Shown: positions 1 through 12,551 of the stretch, one piece after another | Layout: every line of letters starts with the position of its first letter | Position numbering within the stretch: position 1 is the first letter of the stretch | Source: Paramecium octaurelia | Taxonomy: Eukaryota; Ciliophora; Oligohymenophorea; Peniculida; Parameciidae | Reading direction: 5' to 3' | DNA length: 64,000 nt | Assembly (NCBI GenBank): GCA_905182995.1 | Contig: CAJJDP010000025.1 | Coordinates: 203,680 to 267,679, forward strand | Program-made: the position numbers and the translations under genes | Notes under the pieces: model-generated | Seen by the model: the letters and a program-made list of their open reading frames with translations, nothing else | Database searches by the model: none | What the model was told of the DNA's origin: nothing

Positions 1-321
1 TATTATAATATATATTTTTACATTTTATTATCGTTTAGAATTTCAGATTAAAAGAAGGAGGTGAGAAAAATAATTATTTAAATTTTTACTATTTTTAAAG
101 AATTCAAGACTCAGAATGATAACTTATTTGCTTTTTCAGTATTCTAGTCAATATTTATAATGATTATTACTAAGTGTAATTTATTGGATGAATTATTAGC
201 TTTACAATAAATATTTGAATTAATCAAATGGATTTACAAAAAGTTATTCATTATAAAATTTTTAGCATTTATAATTTTTATTCTCCAATCCAAAAGTTAT
301 ATTCTAAATGCAGGCGATTGA
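1..321 (+). CDS. 3' end of an unidentified gene (partial)
   Basis: The + strand frame starting at base 1 stays open (no TGA) for 106 codons and ends at TGA 319-321. Its composition looks protein-like, with a charged stretch followed by a hydrophobic, Ile/Phe/Leu-rich C-terminus. No start codon lies in the window, so this would be the tail of a gene entering from the left. I do not recognise a family. In AT-rich DNA with a single stop codon an open frame of this length can arise by chance, so this is a tentative call. Confidence 0.35.
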
Positions 322-625
322 TCAATTAGGTTTATGAAGTTATTGGACTTAAATTGGTAATAATTTAATACAGAGTTAAATTGTGTTGATTTTGAATTTA
401 AATGTAATAAATTAATAATATATCATAGAATCGATCATATTAAAATATTAAAATATCAATTATATAAGCCAACAAATGGTATTAGTAATATGACATTTAT
501 CTACATTACAATAATACCCTATAAAATTTATATTAATCTTGGAAAATTCAAATATGTCATTGATGACATAAACCAAACTCTAAAATTATTGTACAGAGAA
601 TAATTCTAAATTGATATTTTTTTTA
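322..625. other. Intergenic, nothing recognised
   Basis: About 300 bases of very AT-rich DNA before the WD40 gene. I see no credible coding frame, RNA gene or repeat. Confidence 0.6.
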
Positions 626-1996
626 ATGGAAATTGGGGAATAAAAGATACATTGTGATAAGCATAACAAGAAATGCTATTTCATCTGCATATAGAAGGAA
701 TGTTAAGTAGGAAGAAGACTTTTGTGCACGAAATGCATTTCCAGCCAACTTCACAATTAACATAAACTAGTTGACTTTGAAGATGCAAATAAATGGATAA
801 TATAGAAAGAGAAGGAGTGCATAGAATAGCTAAGTGAGTAATCAACTGAAATTTGGAGGCAATTCTCTTCATCAAAATAAAAAATCAATTGTCTACTTGA
901 ATCAATAGAATTAAATCTAATCGCAATACTTTCACCAACACTGCATAAACTTAAGGAAAATCTGAAAACCAATAATATTTTCAATATTGCCCAATCATTA
1001 TCAGATTTTAATTTATAGACTCCAAAATAGTAAGATTAAGTGATAGATTTGTAATTTTTGGAAGAAAGGATGAATAATTCCCTGTTATTATTGGAGGAGT
1101 TGAATACTAAAGTGCATTAATTGGATCATAGATTTCTTTGGAAATAAATCAAGAATTTCAATGGACATGATGATGTGATTTATTCATTGGACATATCTCC
1201 AGATGGGAAGAGGGCAGTCACTGGAGGAGGAGATATGTAAATAAGATTGTGGGACTTGATAAATTATGCTTAGATTGGTAATTCAATTCAAGCTCACGAT
1301 GGGATAGTTTGGTGTGTAGCATATGGATAAAATTGTATTATTTCTGGTAGTGATGATAACACAATTAAATATTGGGATGACAAAACTATGAAGGTGATAG
1401 ATGTAAAATATACAAATGACCCAGTGTTTTCTCTTGAATTAAATTAAGATTACACACATTTGGCATCGGGGATAAATAACTTGATTGGTCTTTGGAATCA
1501 AAGCGATAGGAAGCAAATTGGGATATTGAAAGGACATACAGATTATGTGACTTCACTGTCTTTTTATACTCATTTTCTAGTTTCTGGATCAAAAGATAAA
1601 TCAGTTAGATTGTGGAACACTTAGACCAAGTAATTGATTAATATATTTTCTGGGAATTAAAATACTATAAGAAGTGTGGCATTTTCTAAAGATGGCAAAT
1701 ACATAGCTTCAGGAGGGTATGATAAAATAGTTAGAGTTTGGAATCAAAGCACTAATAAAATGGTATAGCATGATCATGGAGATATTATTTGGAGTGTGAG
1801 ATTTCTGGATAATGACACGGTAATAACTGGCGGGAAAAATGCTAAAATTAAATTCTGGAATTTGAATGAAAGTCATCAAAGTGATGTGTCTATTGAATGT
1901 GAAAGAGGAATAATGACAATGTCTATAACAACTTCTGGTAATACTATAATTGCGGCAACAAACAAAGACATTTGCATTTTTGAGAAACCTAATTGA
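626..1996 (+). CDS. B-box-like zinc-binding WD40 repeat protein
   Basis: A 456-residue protein in one exon. The N-terminus (about residues 9-45) carries a Cys/His cluster, C-x2-H-x3-C-x3-C-x4-C followed by C-x2-C and later histidines, resembling a B-box zinc site. A charged helical stretch (about 50-170) follows. The C-terminal 280 residues hold about seven WD40 repeats, visible as recurring GH...D, SGS/SGG.D..I..W endings. The WD40 part should be a beta-propeller scaffold; a B-box plus coiled coil plus propeller layout is common in ciliates and suggests a protein-binding adaptor. The start is the first ATG of a frame kept open up to the zinc cluster. Several glutamines inside the repeats are encoded TAA or TAG, which supports the reassigned code. 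The exact partner is unknown. Confidence 0.85.
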
Positions 1997-2230
1997 TTTT
2001 ATTGAGTTTTTTAATTTTAAACTATATTATTTATTGAGAATTATAAAAGTTCGAAATATTTGATCAATTTATTAGGAGAATTTAGGAATTCGTTTTCTAT
2101 GATTTTTAAGAACAAAAATTATTATAAATTAGAAACTGCAATCATGAATCACAGATTAAGGATTATTATTAAAATATATTTGTATGTGTAAGTGTAAGGT
2201 AATAATGATTTTAGAACAATTGGGTTTTTA

Positions 2231-3169
2231 TCATTTTATTTGTTTGTAAAGGCATTCCTTTGGTTTTGGGTATAATTTGTCTAATTCAGCTTCGTAGTTT
2301 TTTATTGCTAAATTTTGATTAGTGTCAGTTAAGTATATCCAATATAAATATCCATACAGTTTTCCATCTTTTTCTACAAAAATTTGTGCTTATTTTATTT
2401 TAACATAAAATCTTTTCCCATTAAAATTTTATACTTCCATTTCAAATATTTATTAGTCGTTTGAAACAGCCTCAAATACTTGATGCCAAACTTCTAAATA
2501 ATTGTTGACTCTTATGGCACAGGGGAGTGTTTTTGTTTCTCTTAAAAATTCTTCTATCATGTCTATTGTAATCCCCATCAAATGTAGAAATTTAATATTA
2601 TGAGTGTATTTTAGAATAACAGATTCATTTCTTTCATGACGAAATGTGTAACATTCATAGGGATATTTGGAAGCAAGTTCTTCCACTTGCTATATTTCAA
2701 GCTCGGTTGAACAAGGGATCGATGATATTTAGTCATATCTTTATAAGTATTTACTTAAATTATTATATGCTTTATCCATGTTCAATATTCTCAACATCTA
2801 AAATATCGTGGATATATCGGCTAAATCAAAGTCTCTGGCCTAAAAATGATATTCCACCTTCTGTTGTTGAATATCAGTTTAAGAAACAGAGTACCCAATA
2901 CTGAATATGTTGATGCCCAATTCTCCAAGAGTGTTATCATTAAAGGTTGTAAGTGCGAACTAAATGTTCTCCTTCGTTCTAAAGTACTAGTTCTGGTTAA
3001 TATTTCTTGGAATAATGAATGAAGTCACAAACTCCTTTGGCTGGGGTATTGAATTTAGACATTATTCCTTCATTTTAGAATTTTATTTCTTTTTCTTGAT
3101 GACTTTATTCATAGGAATTACAGCAATCTTGGTGGATGGATTATTTATTTCCATTTTAATCGAGTTCAT
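2231..3169 (-). CDS. PAS-like domain protein
   Basis: A 312-residue, intron-free protein. The N-terminus is short and lysine-rich (a run of four Lys near residue 25), followed by a region without recognised motifs. From about residue 185 the pattern CYTFRHERNESV..YT.N, then FEMEVQNFNGKRFYVKIKQA and a GYLYWIYLTDT strand, looks like the beta-sheet half of a PAS fold as found in some regulatory proteins. I chose the ATG at 3169 because the frame stays open and basic upstream of a second in-frame ATG at 3073. The function is unknown; a regulatory role through the PAS-like sensor is inference. Confidence 0.7.
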
Positions 3170-3401
3170 TTTATTTATATTTAAAATAAATGTATCTTTA
3201 CAGCGCATTAAATAAAATGCAGTGGGTATTATTTTAATCTATTTTTAGAATAGAATGACTCTAATTATATTTCAAGGTAAATCCAAAATATTTTAATTTA
3301 CATGAATACTCTTTTCCTAACAGTCACTTACAAACTAAAATATAAATACTATTATTATTTATACTGAAAATATTCGATATAATGGACACAAATTAATAAT
3401 T

Positions 3402-4846
3402 AAAAAAACTAATCCTTAATATATAACTATTATAATTGTTATGAATAAACTAACAAAAATATATCAATTCATTTTCTCTAAATGATAACATACTGATTCG
3501 ATCATGTTGTTTAAAAGAGCATCTCCTGAAACCTTGAAAATTACTGAAGCATACTTTGGTGTACCATCAATTAGTTATTTTAAATCATCCCATCTTTTCA
3601 ATCTAAAGTGAATATCAATCAATACCTGGGTTGCACAATTTCTCTTTTGTCATTCGGAGCAATTACGAGTCTTGGTTTGACTTCTTTGTCTGCCTCATCA
3701 CTAGATTTATAGATTCTACCAGAAATGGGATCGGTCCTACGTGAAGTTAGTCTCTTTAGAACAACATCATCCACAGCATCAATAATGACAATCAAAGTCG
3801 GTTGAATGTTGAGTTCATTTAAGGATTCCATTTATTATTCTGTTTTAGGATATCCATCAAGAACATAACCCTACAATTCACAATCCGTCTGATTGATTCT
3901 TTCCTTTATCAGAGCATTAATAATCCTGTCATCCACAAGTTCCCCCTTATTCACCTTTTCAAAGGCTTCCTTACCAGTAGTACCTTTCTTATTAACCAAA
4001 TTCGAAATCAATTCCCTTGTTGAAACGTACACAAATCCATATCTTGAACATAAGTGTTTGGCCAATGTAGATCTACCTGATCCAGGTGGTCCTATGACCA
4101 GAATTCTCCCAGCTCTGGTTGGTGCATTGTTGTATAGTTTGTATTTGAGTCGTTACTACAATATGAATATATAGGAATAATACAGCCATATCTTCTAATT
4201 CATAGTTTTTTTCTCCATCAACAGAAAAGTATTGATTCTTGTAAATTTCCTTAACTTGTTTAAGATTCAATTGATATTCTAATGAATGATTTCTTGCCAA
4301 ATCCTCCTTGTTGCTCAATTTACTGAATGGTTCTGTGTCCAATTTTTTAAGACAACATTAATAGATCTTCTCCTCAGACATTTCCAGTATGAGAAAAGCA
4401 TCAGGAATGATTCCCTCCTTTTAGAATGCTAAACCTTAGACTCTAGTTTTAGGGAATCCTTCAAAGATGTAACTTTTTTTCTCCTATTCGAAATGTTAAA
4501 TTTGATTTAATGCAATATTTATCACAATGTCATCACTGACATATTAAAATTTATCCAAAGAATCCTAAATTTATTGACTCTACACTTATGTATCATATCA
4601 ATACCAATTCTGATTTCTTGCTTAATTCTTTTTCGATCAAGTCCCCAATTGAAACACAATGGAAATTCATATATTCAGCAAGCGTTAGGGAAAGCTCTAG
4701 TAATTTGGATCCAGGAGGTCCTATTACGAATATTTTTTTTGCTTGAATGAGAGTTGAAAAGTACTTTCAGGTTCCTATAATTTATTGATCAGAAATTGTA
4801 TTGGATCATCAGGCTTCTTAATAATAAGTGATTTTAGCAAATCCTC
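3402..4846. repeat. First copy of a 1445-bp assembly-overlap duplication
   Basis: Bases 3402-4846 reappear at 4848-6292 with no difference that I can see, offset 1446, and the two copies are separated by one N. See the gap at 4847. The copy holds the 3' part of the adenylate-kinase-like gene. Confidence 0.95.
3464..4846 (-). CDS. Adenylate-kinase-like protein, duplicate copy cut at the gap
   Basis: Identical to the 3' part of the gene at 4910-6370, ending at the same TGA, but the first 78 bases including the start codon are missing because the sequence stops at the N. It is almost certainly the same locus read on the neighbouring contig, not a second gene or a pseudogene. Its introns lie 1446 bases below those of the full copy. 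Confidence 0.85.
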
Positions 4847-4847
4847 N
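4847..4847. other. Single-N assembly join
   Basis: The only ambiguous base here. The 1445 bases on its left equal the 1445 bases on its right. This is what results when two overlapping contigs are placed end to end with a dummy N instead of being merged. Confidence 0.95.
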
Positions 4848-6292
4848 AAAAAAACTAATCCTTAATATATAACTATTATAATTGTTATGAATAAACTAAC
4901 AAAAATATATCAATTCATTTTCTCTAAATGATAACATACTGATTCGATCATGTTGTTTAAAAGAGCATCTCCTGAAACCTTGAAAATTACTGAAGCATAC
5001 TTTGGTGTACCATCAATTAGTTATTTTAAATCATCCCATCTTTTCAATCTAAAGTGAATATCAATCAATACCTGGGTTGCACAATTTCTCTTTTGTCATT
5101 CGGAGCAATTACGAGTCTTGGTTTGACTTCTTTGTCTGCCTCATCACTAGATTTATAGATTCTACCAGAAATGGGATCGGTCCTACGTGAAGTTAGTCTC
5201 TTTAGAACAACATCATCCACAGCATCAATAATGACAATCAAAGTCGGTTGAATGTTGAGTTCATTTAAGGATTCCATTTATTATTCTGTTTTAGGATATC
5301 CATCAAGAACATAACCCTACAATTCACAATCCGTCTGATTGATTCTTTCCTTTATCAGAGCATTAATAATCCTGTCATCCACAAGTTCCCCCTTATTCAC
5401 CTTTTCAAAGGCTTCCTTACCAGTAGTACCTTTCTTATTAACCAAATTCGAAATCAATTCCCTTGTTGAAACGTACACAAATCCATATCTTGAACATAAG
5501 TGTTTGGCCAATGTAGATCTACCTGATCCAGGTGGTCCTATGACCAGAATTCTCCCAGCTCTGGTTGGTGCATTGTTGTATAGTTTGTATTTGAGTCGTT
5601 ACTACAATATGAATATATAGGAATAATACAGCCATATCTTCTAATTCATAGTTTTTTTCTCCATCAACAGAAAAGTATTGATTCTTGTAAATTTCCTTAA
5701 CTTGTTTAAGATTCAATTGATATTCTAATGAATGATTTCTTGCCAAATCCTCCTTGTTGCTCAATTTACTGAATGGTTCTGTGTCCAATTTTTTAAGACA
5801 ACATTAATAGATCTTCTCCTCAGACATTTCCAGTATGAGAAAAGCATCAGGAATGATTCCCTCCTTTTAGAATGCTAAACCTTAGACTCTAGTTTTAGGG
5901 AATCCTTCAAAGATGTAACTTTTTTTCTCCTATTCGAAATGTTAAATTTGATTTAATGCAATATTTATCACAATGTCATCACTGACATATTAAAATTTAT
6001 CCAAAGAATCCTAAATTTATTGACTCTACACTTATGTATCATATCAATACCAATTCTGATTTCTTGCTTAATTCTTTTTCGATCAAGTCCCCAATTGAAA
6101 CACAATGGAAATTCATATATTCAGCAAGCGTTAGGGAAAGCTCTAGTAATTTGGATCCAGGAGGTCCTATTACGAATATTTTTTTTGCTTGAATGAGAGT
6201 TGAAAAGTACTTTCAGGTTCCTATAATTTATTGATCAGAAATTGTATTGGATCATCAGGCTTCTTAATAATAAGTGATTTTAGCAAATCCTC
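4848..6292. repeat. Second copy of the 1445-bp overlap duplication
   Basis: Repeats 3402-4846. The unique sequence after 6292 completes the gene interrupted in the first copy, so the true locus is probably 1-4846 joined directly to 6293 onward. Confidence 0.95.
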
Positions 6293-6370
6293 AAAGATGC
6301 TATACACCTTGTTTGTTTCTAGGTACTTCTCTACTTGTTATTGGTATTGTAACTTATTTGCCTAATCCAT
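4910..6370 (-). CDS. Two-domain adenylate-kinase-like (AK8-type) protein
   Basis: A 453-residue protein with four introns (6188-6210, 6026-6050, 5602-5629, 5049-5071). It has two nucleotide-kinase domains in tandem. Domain 1 has IGPPGSK at about 60-66, then SIGDL.EKEL and GFPKT. Domain 2 has IGPPGSGRST at 252-261, then STREL, DGYPKT and an RRTDP..GRIY lid. These are the P-loop, NMP-binding and lid signatures of adenylate kinase (ATP + AMP = 2 ADP), and the tandem layout resembles axonemal AK7/AK8 proteins. Oddly, domain 1 lacks the GK[ST] of the P-loop, and domain 2 has arginine (R259) where the catalytic lysine belongs. Activity may be weak or lost. Confident of family, not of activity. Confidence 0.88.
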
Positions 6371-6517
6371 AAGTTATACTTTTTAATTTCAGAATATATT
6401 AATAAGTTTAATACTCAAAACAAACTAGCAATAAATTGAATGGATGCAAATATTGCATTCGCACAATTTAAACATCATTAATATTATATAATTAAGATTG
6501 CCAATTCAATCACTTGC

Positions 6518-7042
6518 TCATTCATCCTCTGAACTTGAATCTGAATCCAATCCACTAATAAAAAAATCTTGATCCTACTTCTCCAGCATCGATTGACTTC
6601 CATTATCCCTCTTCTCTATAGCTTGAACATTCCTAAGCAACTTTTGTCTCAATTCCTCATCTGCTTCATTGTAACTGTCCTCTCTTCTTGAATAATCTTG
6701 CTTCCTTTCATCATAATCATCATAAGGTGTACTTTATTTTGTTGAGAGTTCATTTTTTGACGTGTAATTTTCCTAAATATGATACTTCTTTATATGATTC
6801 CTCAAAGGCATTTTGCTTGTATACTGTTTACCGCAGTATTAACAATTCGTTTTTTCCTTGTTTGAATTATACAAATAATCCTAGTTGTGAGATCTCTTCT
6901 TCAAATTTAATTAGGGACCACTGCTTTTATTGAAACTGCTATCTCCAAGTTTAATCTGATTGAAAAGTCTAGTGTATTTCTCAGTTAATAGTTTCTACTC
7001 ATTGAGGTAATTGCTAATGAAGTCTGCCAACTTATAGTTCAT
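6518..7042 (-). CDS. Single C2H2 zinc-finger protein
   Basis: A 174-residue, intron-free protein. One zinc finger is clear near residue 70: C-Q-Y-C-G-K-Q-Y, then LRNHIKKYH, giving C-x2-C-x12-H-x4-H. The rest is charged and low in complexity, with a basic patch before the finger and a C-terminus rich in Asp, Ser and Glu (DSDSSSEDE). A single finger with an acidic tail fits a nucleic-acid or protein-binding role in the nucleus, but nothing identifies the target. It lies about 150 bp from the adenylate-kinase-like gene on the same strand. Confidence 0.8.
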
Positions 7043-8317
7043 AAAAATAATAACAAATTCTCAAAGGATTTCTAAAATAAGTTCAAGACCAATTATTTAT
7101 ATGATTATAAAAATAAAGGACTTAATTAATAATCGCAACTCTTTTAAAGGTGAAAACTTTTAAAAAGTGAATTATAATAACTGCATTATTGGAAGGAATC
7201 TCATTTCTATTTATTATATATTAATAAGCATTCCCTTTGAATTACTTATCAATATATTGGATTAATTAACACTTTATGTAAAATACATTTGCTTATTTTT
7301 ATTTAATCTTTTATCTTTTGCACATGCGATTCATTGGAAATTTAATAGAGCATCTGTTGTTCCAAATTGGAAGAATTAAGCAGACCCTATGAAATTTGAA
7401 TTTTTTTTCAATACAATTTATATAATTTAATTTAAATTTATGGGATTAATATCAAAAATATATAGATTCTTTAAAAGCCTTTTTGAAATTATAACATAAA
7501 TTTATATGATTATTTAACAATCAATTTCTTTAGCTCTTTTAACTTATACAATTTTATCTAATGCTAATCAATAATTTAATTAGATTTCATTTATCATTAA
7601 ATTTTAAGGCGATATTTCATTGAGAATGTCTTTTTCAATTTAGAATTTTATATATATTATTGGAATATATGAGGTAAATGTACATTTTTTCAGTTCATAA
7701 TTTAAGGACATAAATGCAATAATTATTAATAGAAATATGATTTTATTTTATTGTAGTAAAAATTAATTTTTTTCGTAAAAAATAGAAGAAAATTTAAATT
7801 TTTTATCACAAATAGTTAAAACACAAATAGATCAAACTATTTCTATTTGGAAGGCTATCCATGTCGAAAAAATTAAATGTTTAGCAGACTAATCAAAATT
7901 AGCATTATGATATTTAAGATATCTCCATATGACCGTTTACATAAATTAAAATTTGGTGATCTTTATTGAATTAAATTATCAATTCATAAAACTTTCAACT
8001 TAATATGTTAATGAATAATTGGAATTAATTAATTATAAAATTACTATCTCAAGATGCAATAATTATTTAAAAACAATAATAATCAAATTAAATTTGATAC
8101 CAAATAATCCATCCTACTTTGCTTTTTATTTAATTAATTAGATAAAATATAATTTTTTAACAATATATTTTTATTTTGAAGAAAGATAATTTATTATAAT
8201 GAATTATTCAAGGAGATGATGATGTGAATTCTAAGATATATTTCATGTTTAAAACTTTAATAATTGCTTATCCAGAACTGAAATTTAATTAGTCAAAATT
8301 TATTTTATTTATTTATA
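7043..8317. other. Long AT-rich intergenic stretch
   Basis: The longest non-coding stretch here, about 1.3 kb. Poly-A/T runs dominate and the few open frames are short and not protein-like. I see no RNA gene, terminal repeats or transposase remains. It contrasts with gaps of tens of bases elsewhere. Confidence 0.55.
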
Positions 8318-8680
8318 ATGCAAAAGCAAGCATTCGGAATGACTAAGTCTGTAAATCTCAGTCGATAATCATCCATCTCATCTCAAACATCAAATTCAGA
8401 TAAAAAACCTAAAATTAACTCATACATATCATTATCACCTCGCTTTGATCCAGAAAAAGGTTTGGCTTTTGAGAACAGTATCAAGGAAGTCAAAATAAAA
8501 GAAGATGAACCAGATTCGCCCTAATAATAGCTATAGTAGAGTTAGAGTTTATAAAAAATTGGAAAGATCAAGAAATAATCAAGTTTCACTTTAAAAGCAT
8601 AAAAAGATGAATAAATGAAAAAAAGTTAATTCAGTAGAACATAAAGAGCAGATAGCTTGAACCCTTAGAAAAATCAATGA
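8318..8680 (+). CDS. Small Ser/Gln/Lys-rich hypothetical protein
   Basis: A 120-residue frame in one exon, ATG to TGA, rich in Ser, Gln and Lys, with a cluster of glutamines encoded mostly by TAA and TAG near residues 68-77. It looks disordered: no hydrophobic core, no membrane segment, no signal peptide. Motifs such as SLSPRFDPEKG and several basic S/T sites could be phosphorylated, which is inference. I do not recognise it. It is called because amino-acid use and the clean ATG-TGA limits are protein-like. Confidence 0.5.
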
Positions 8681-9184
8681 ATTTTAATTTATTATTTTTC
8701 ATTATAAAGAAAATATTGTTAAAATGAAGCCTATTTTATATGGTTTATGTATCCTTAAGCTTCTGAATCCCTAGCATACATTTTTGTAAAGGATTACTTT
8801 TTGAGTATTTCATTTCGGATAAAAATTAAGTACTCTTTAATTTTGATTAAATAATTAATAATAAAATTTCTTGGCTTTGGAGGTTTGCATAATAAAGGAC
8901 ATCTAAATAAACTATCTAATCTTGTTTTAAGCTTAATAAAATTTATTATCATCCTCATTCAAATTATCGAAAGTGATGGTTAAGTTATTTTGTTGTATAA
9001 TAAAATATAGGAAGGTCGAAATTCTTCATCAATTGTACAATGGGGTATGGTACCAAATGACAATAAATAGGGTTTGAGGACTTTAGAATTATACTCAAAT
9101 AAACTTGCATATTTGAATAGATTATAAAACATATATTTATATAGAATCTGTTCTATTCTGTGTTAATAATATTTAAATATAAAA
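8681..9184. other. Intergenic, nothing recognised
   Basis: About 500 AT-rich bases between the small gene and the Rab gene. The longest frames are about 30 codons. No feature supported. Confidence 0.55.
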
Positions 9185-9874
<690 letters not shown>

Positions 9875-9979
9875 CACACATTATAACCATATTATTATTT
9901 TATTCAATTTGTGGGTTTGTATTACGATACAATTATTTAAGGAGCTTAATAGCTGGTATAGTCTCTAGATCCAACTCTA

Positions 9980-12511
9980 TCAATAATTTATGATGACACA
10001 TTATCTTCTTTTGGATATAAATTTCTATAATAGATTAATACATTACTTCTCAAGATTATTAGTGATAATCACCTACTTTGTTGTTGTTGTTGTACTGTTC
10101 TGCAATGGCTAAAATTGATAATTCTAAGAAATGGGAGTGGGGGAGGGTAGATTTTATGTTGAAGATTAATAAACATTAGATGTTGTACTCTTTTAAACAT
10201 AGCTTGTGGTTTAAACAATAGGTTATTGCTATTGAATTAGAGTGGTTGATGTTGTAAGTTATTATAATTGTGATGGCTATTTTTTGGATTATCTTATTTT
10301 GACTTCTTCTAAAATATTGATTTGAGATTCATATTCAGTAATCTAGATAAGAATATTCTTTTACCTTCTAAATCATGTTGTTTATTCTGACTTCTTGATC
10401 TCTTTTTAGATTTTATAATCTCTCAATTTCTAATTACAGAGTTTCAATTTAAGCTTCTAATTCTCTTATTCTTAATTCTTTTGTCCTAACTTGCTCCTTA
10501 ATTACTAAAACTGTATTTGTATTAACAGAACTTGAATTAGAATTTAATGTCATTTCTAATTCAAGTATTTTTTGATTCTTTTGTTAAATAATTTCAGTGA
10601 GTTCTTTAATCTTAGGTTCATCTGTAAGTACAACAGTTTTTTCAATTAATGATTAGGTATTCCTAGTTTCATATTCCTTGGTTCTTACTTCAAATTCCCT
10701 AATTCTGGTTTCATAAATTGATATTTTATTCTATTGTTCTTTAAGTTTTGCTTCCAATTCTCTAACTTTTGAATCATCATAACTATATTTAAGTGATTAT
10801 GATTGGAATTATTGAGATTATAATTCTTTGATTCTTAATTCTAATTCCTAAATTTATCGATAGTAATTATCTCTTTCTCTTCTTAAAGCATCATCCTATG
10901 AATTTCTAATTGAAGTTGTTTGCAATTCTCTGATTTTCATTTCTAATTCTTATACTTATCTCTAATAATTATCTCTCTCTCTTTTCAAAGAGATGTATTG
11001 AATATCATTTTCAATGTTGATAGTTGTTATATTAGTAACAGATTTACTTCCCTATTTGATCAAAGCATCATATTCAATTCTCAATTGATCATATTCTTTC
11101 AACCTGATTTCAGTTTAAAAGTAACGATTCTTCCAAACTTCTAGTTCTTGTTAAATATTTTACAACTCCTTAGATAAATTTTCAACACTCTTATATTTTG
11201 AAGAATTCGATTCTACAATATCTTTGTATCTCAGATAATTTGCACTTTATTCATTGAATTTAATTGATAATTCTGAATATGTTTCTTCAAGTTCTTTGAT
11301 TCTCAACATAAATGTATCGCAATCTTTTTCTAATTATTCAATTTAAATTTCTAATTTCCACTTCTCCTATTCTATTTCTTCAAATCTTTCTGAATTATAC
11401 ACATTAGCTGATATTCTGAATCCTTCCATTTCCTAATTTTATTGATCAATTTTAGATTGTGCTGCTTCCAATTATCTTCTCAATTAATCTAATTAACTTT
11501 CATAATCAGCAATTTATTGTTATTATTGAGACATTTTGGATGATTATTATAAACTCATCTACTAAGTCATTTACTAACTAATAGTAAGACGAGTCCTTTG
11601 CATTTCCTATTCTTTTTCTCCTAATAAACGATTCAATTGTTCTATTCTGGCCAATAATTTTGCTTCATCTGAAGTTTAATGACGTGCTTCTAATACCTTG
11701 CATCTATCCTTCCATTAACCCAATTCATGAATTAATGCTTCAATATCAGCTTCCAATGAATTGACTCTATCATTCTAAGATAATTTCACTCTTATTTCTT
11801 GACTTTCCAAAATAGCAGCATCATATTTCTCTTTCCACCTTTGAATTTCTAATCGCAACTCTTCAATCAATGATTCCTGATCACTTAATTGTTATTATAT
11901 TAGATCAACACTTTGATACTTCTCAAATTTCTTCTTTGCTTCTAATTCAAATAATTTCAATTTATTTTAATAATACGCTAGCTGTTTTAATTATTCAGCA
12001 TTATCTTTATCTTTAAGTTCAAGCTCTGAATATTTGCGTTTCCATTACTCTATCTCAATCATTAACTTCTCTATTTCTGTCCTGCTCTTTGACTCACTTT
12101 CACTTCGTAACATCATTAATTCCTTCTAAGTGGCTTCCAATTCCTATTACGTGATTAGAAGTTCTTTTCTGAGAATGGTCACATCAGAACTTGAACTTGA
12201 TTTGTAAGTGGCTACTTCCCTCTTTAATTACTCTATGACTTCTCTAAATATGTGCATCTTAACTACCTCATTCTTAGATTATCTTAGATCAACTCTTCAT
12301 AATGATGCTGTCTTTCTGCTTCTGATTTCTCGTAAGTCTTTGTGCGCTGTACAACCATGAAATCTTTATCATCTACTTTTCCAAGCAACTAAGTTGAAGC
12401 CCAATTTGCTTATTGAGGACTCACTGAAAAGCTTTCCTCCTTATATCGTATTTATTAGGTTTCATTATATGTTGTTGTCTAAATGGTTTGTTATTATCCG
12501 GATTGGTTCAT
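9980..12511 (-). CDS. Long coiled-coil protein (828 aa)
   Basis: Two introns (12244-12266 and 10343-10364) give 828 residues. From about residue 85 to 720 the sequence is an almost unbroken coiled coil: Glu, Leu, Lys, Gln, Arg and Ile in heptads, with repeated REL/KEL..R.RE units that look like internal duplication. The ends are Gln/Thr/Ser-rich and disordered. There is no motor, kinase or membrane segment. Such proteins are typical of ciliate basal bodies and cytoskeleton; that is inference from type only. It is divergent from the phosphoglycerate mutase gene with only 40 bp between start codons. Confidence 0.85.
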
Positions 12512-12551
12512 TGTTTAAAATGTTCTGCTATAATTCATTATTATTTTATTT

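Noticed and set aside
3402..6292. Tandem adenylate kinase genes
   Set aside because: No differences seen between the copies, with an N between and a missing start in one, point to an assembly artefact and not to gene duplication.
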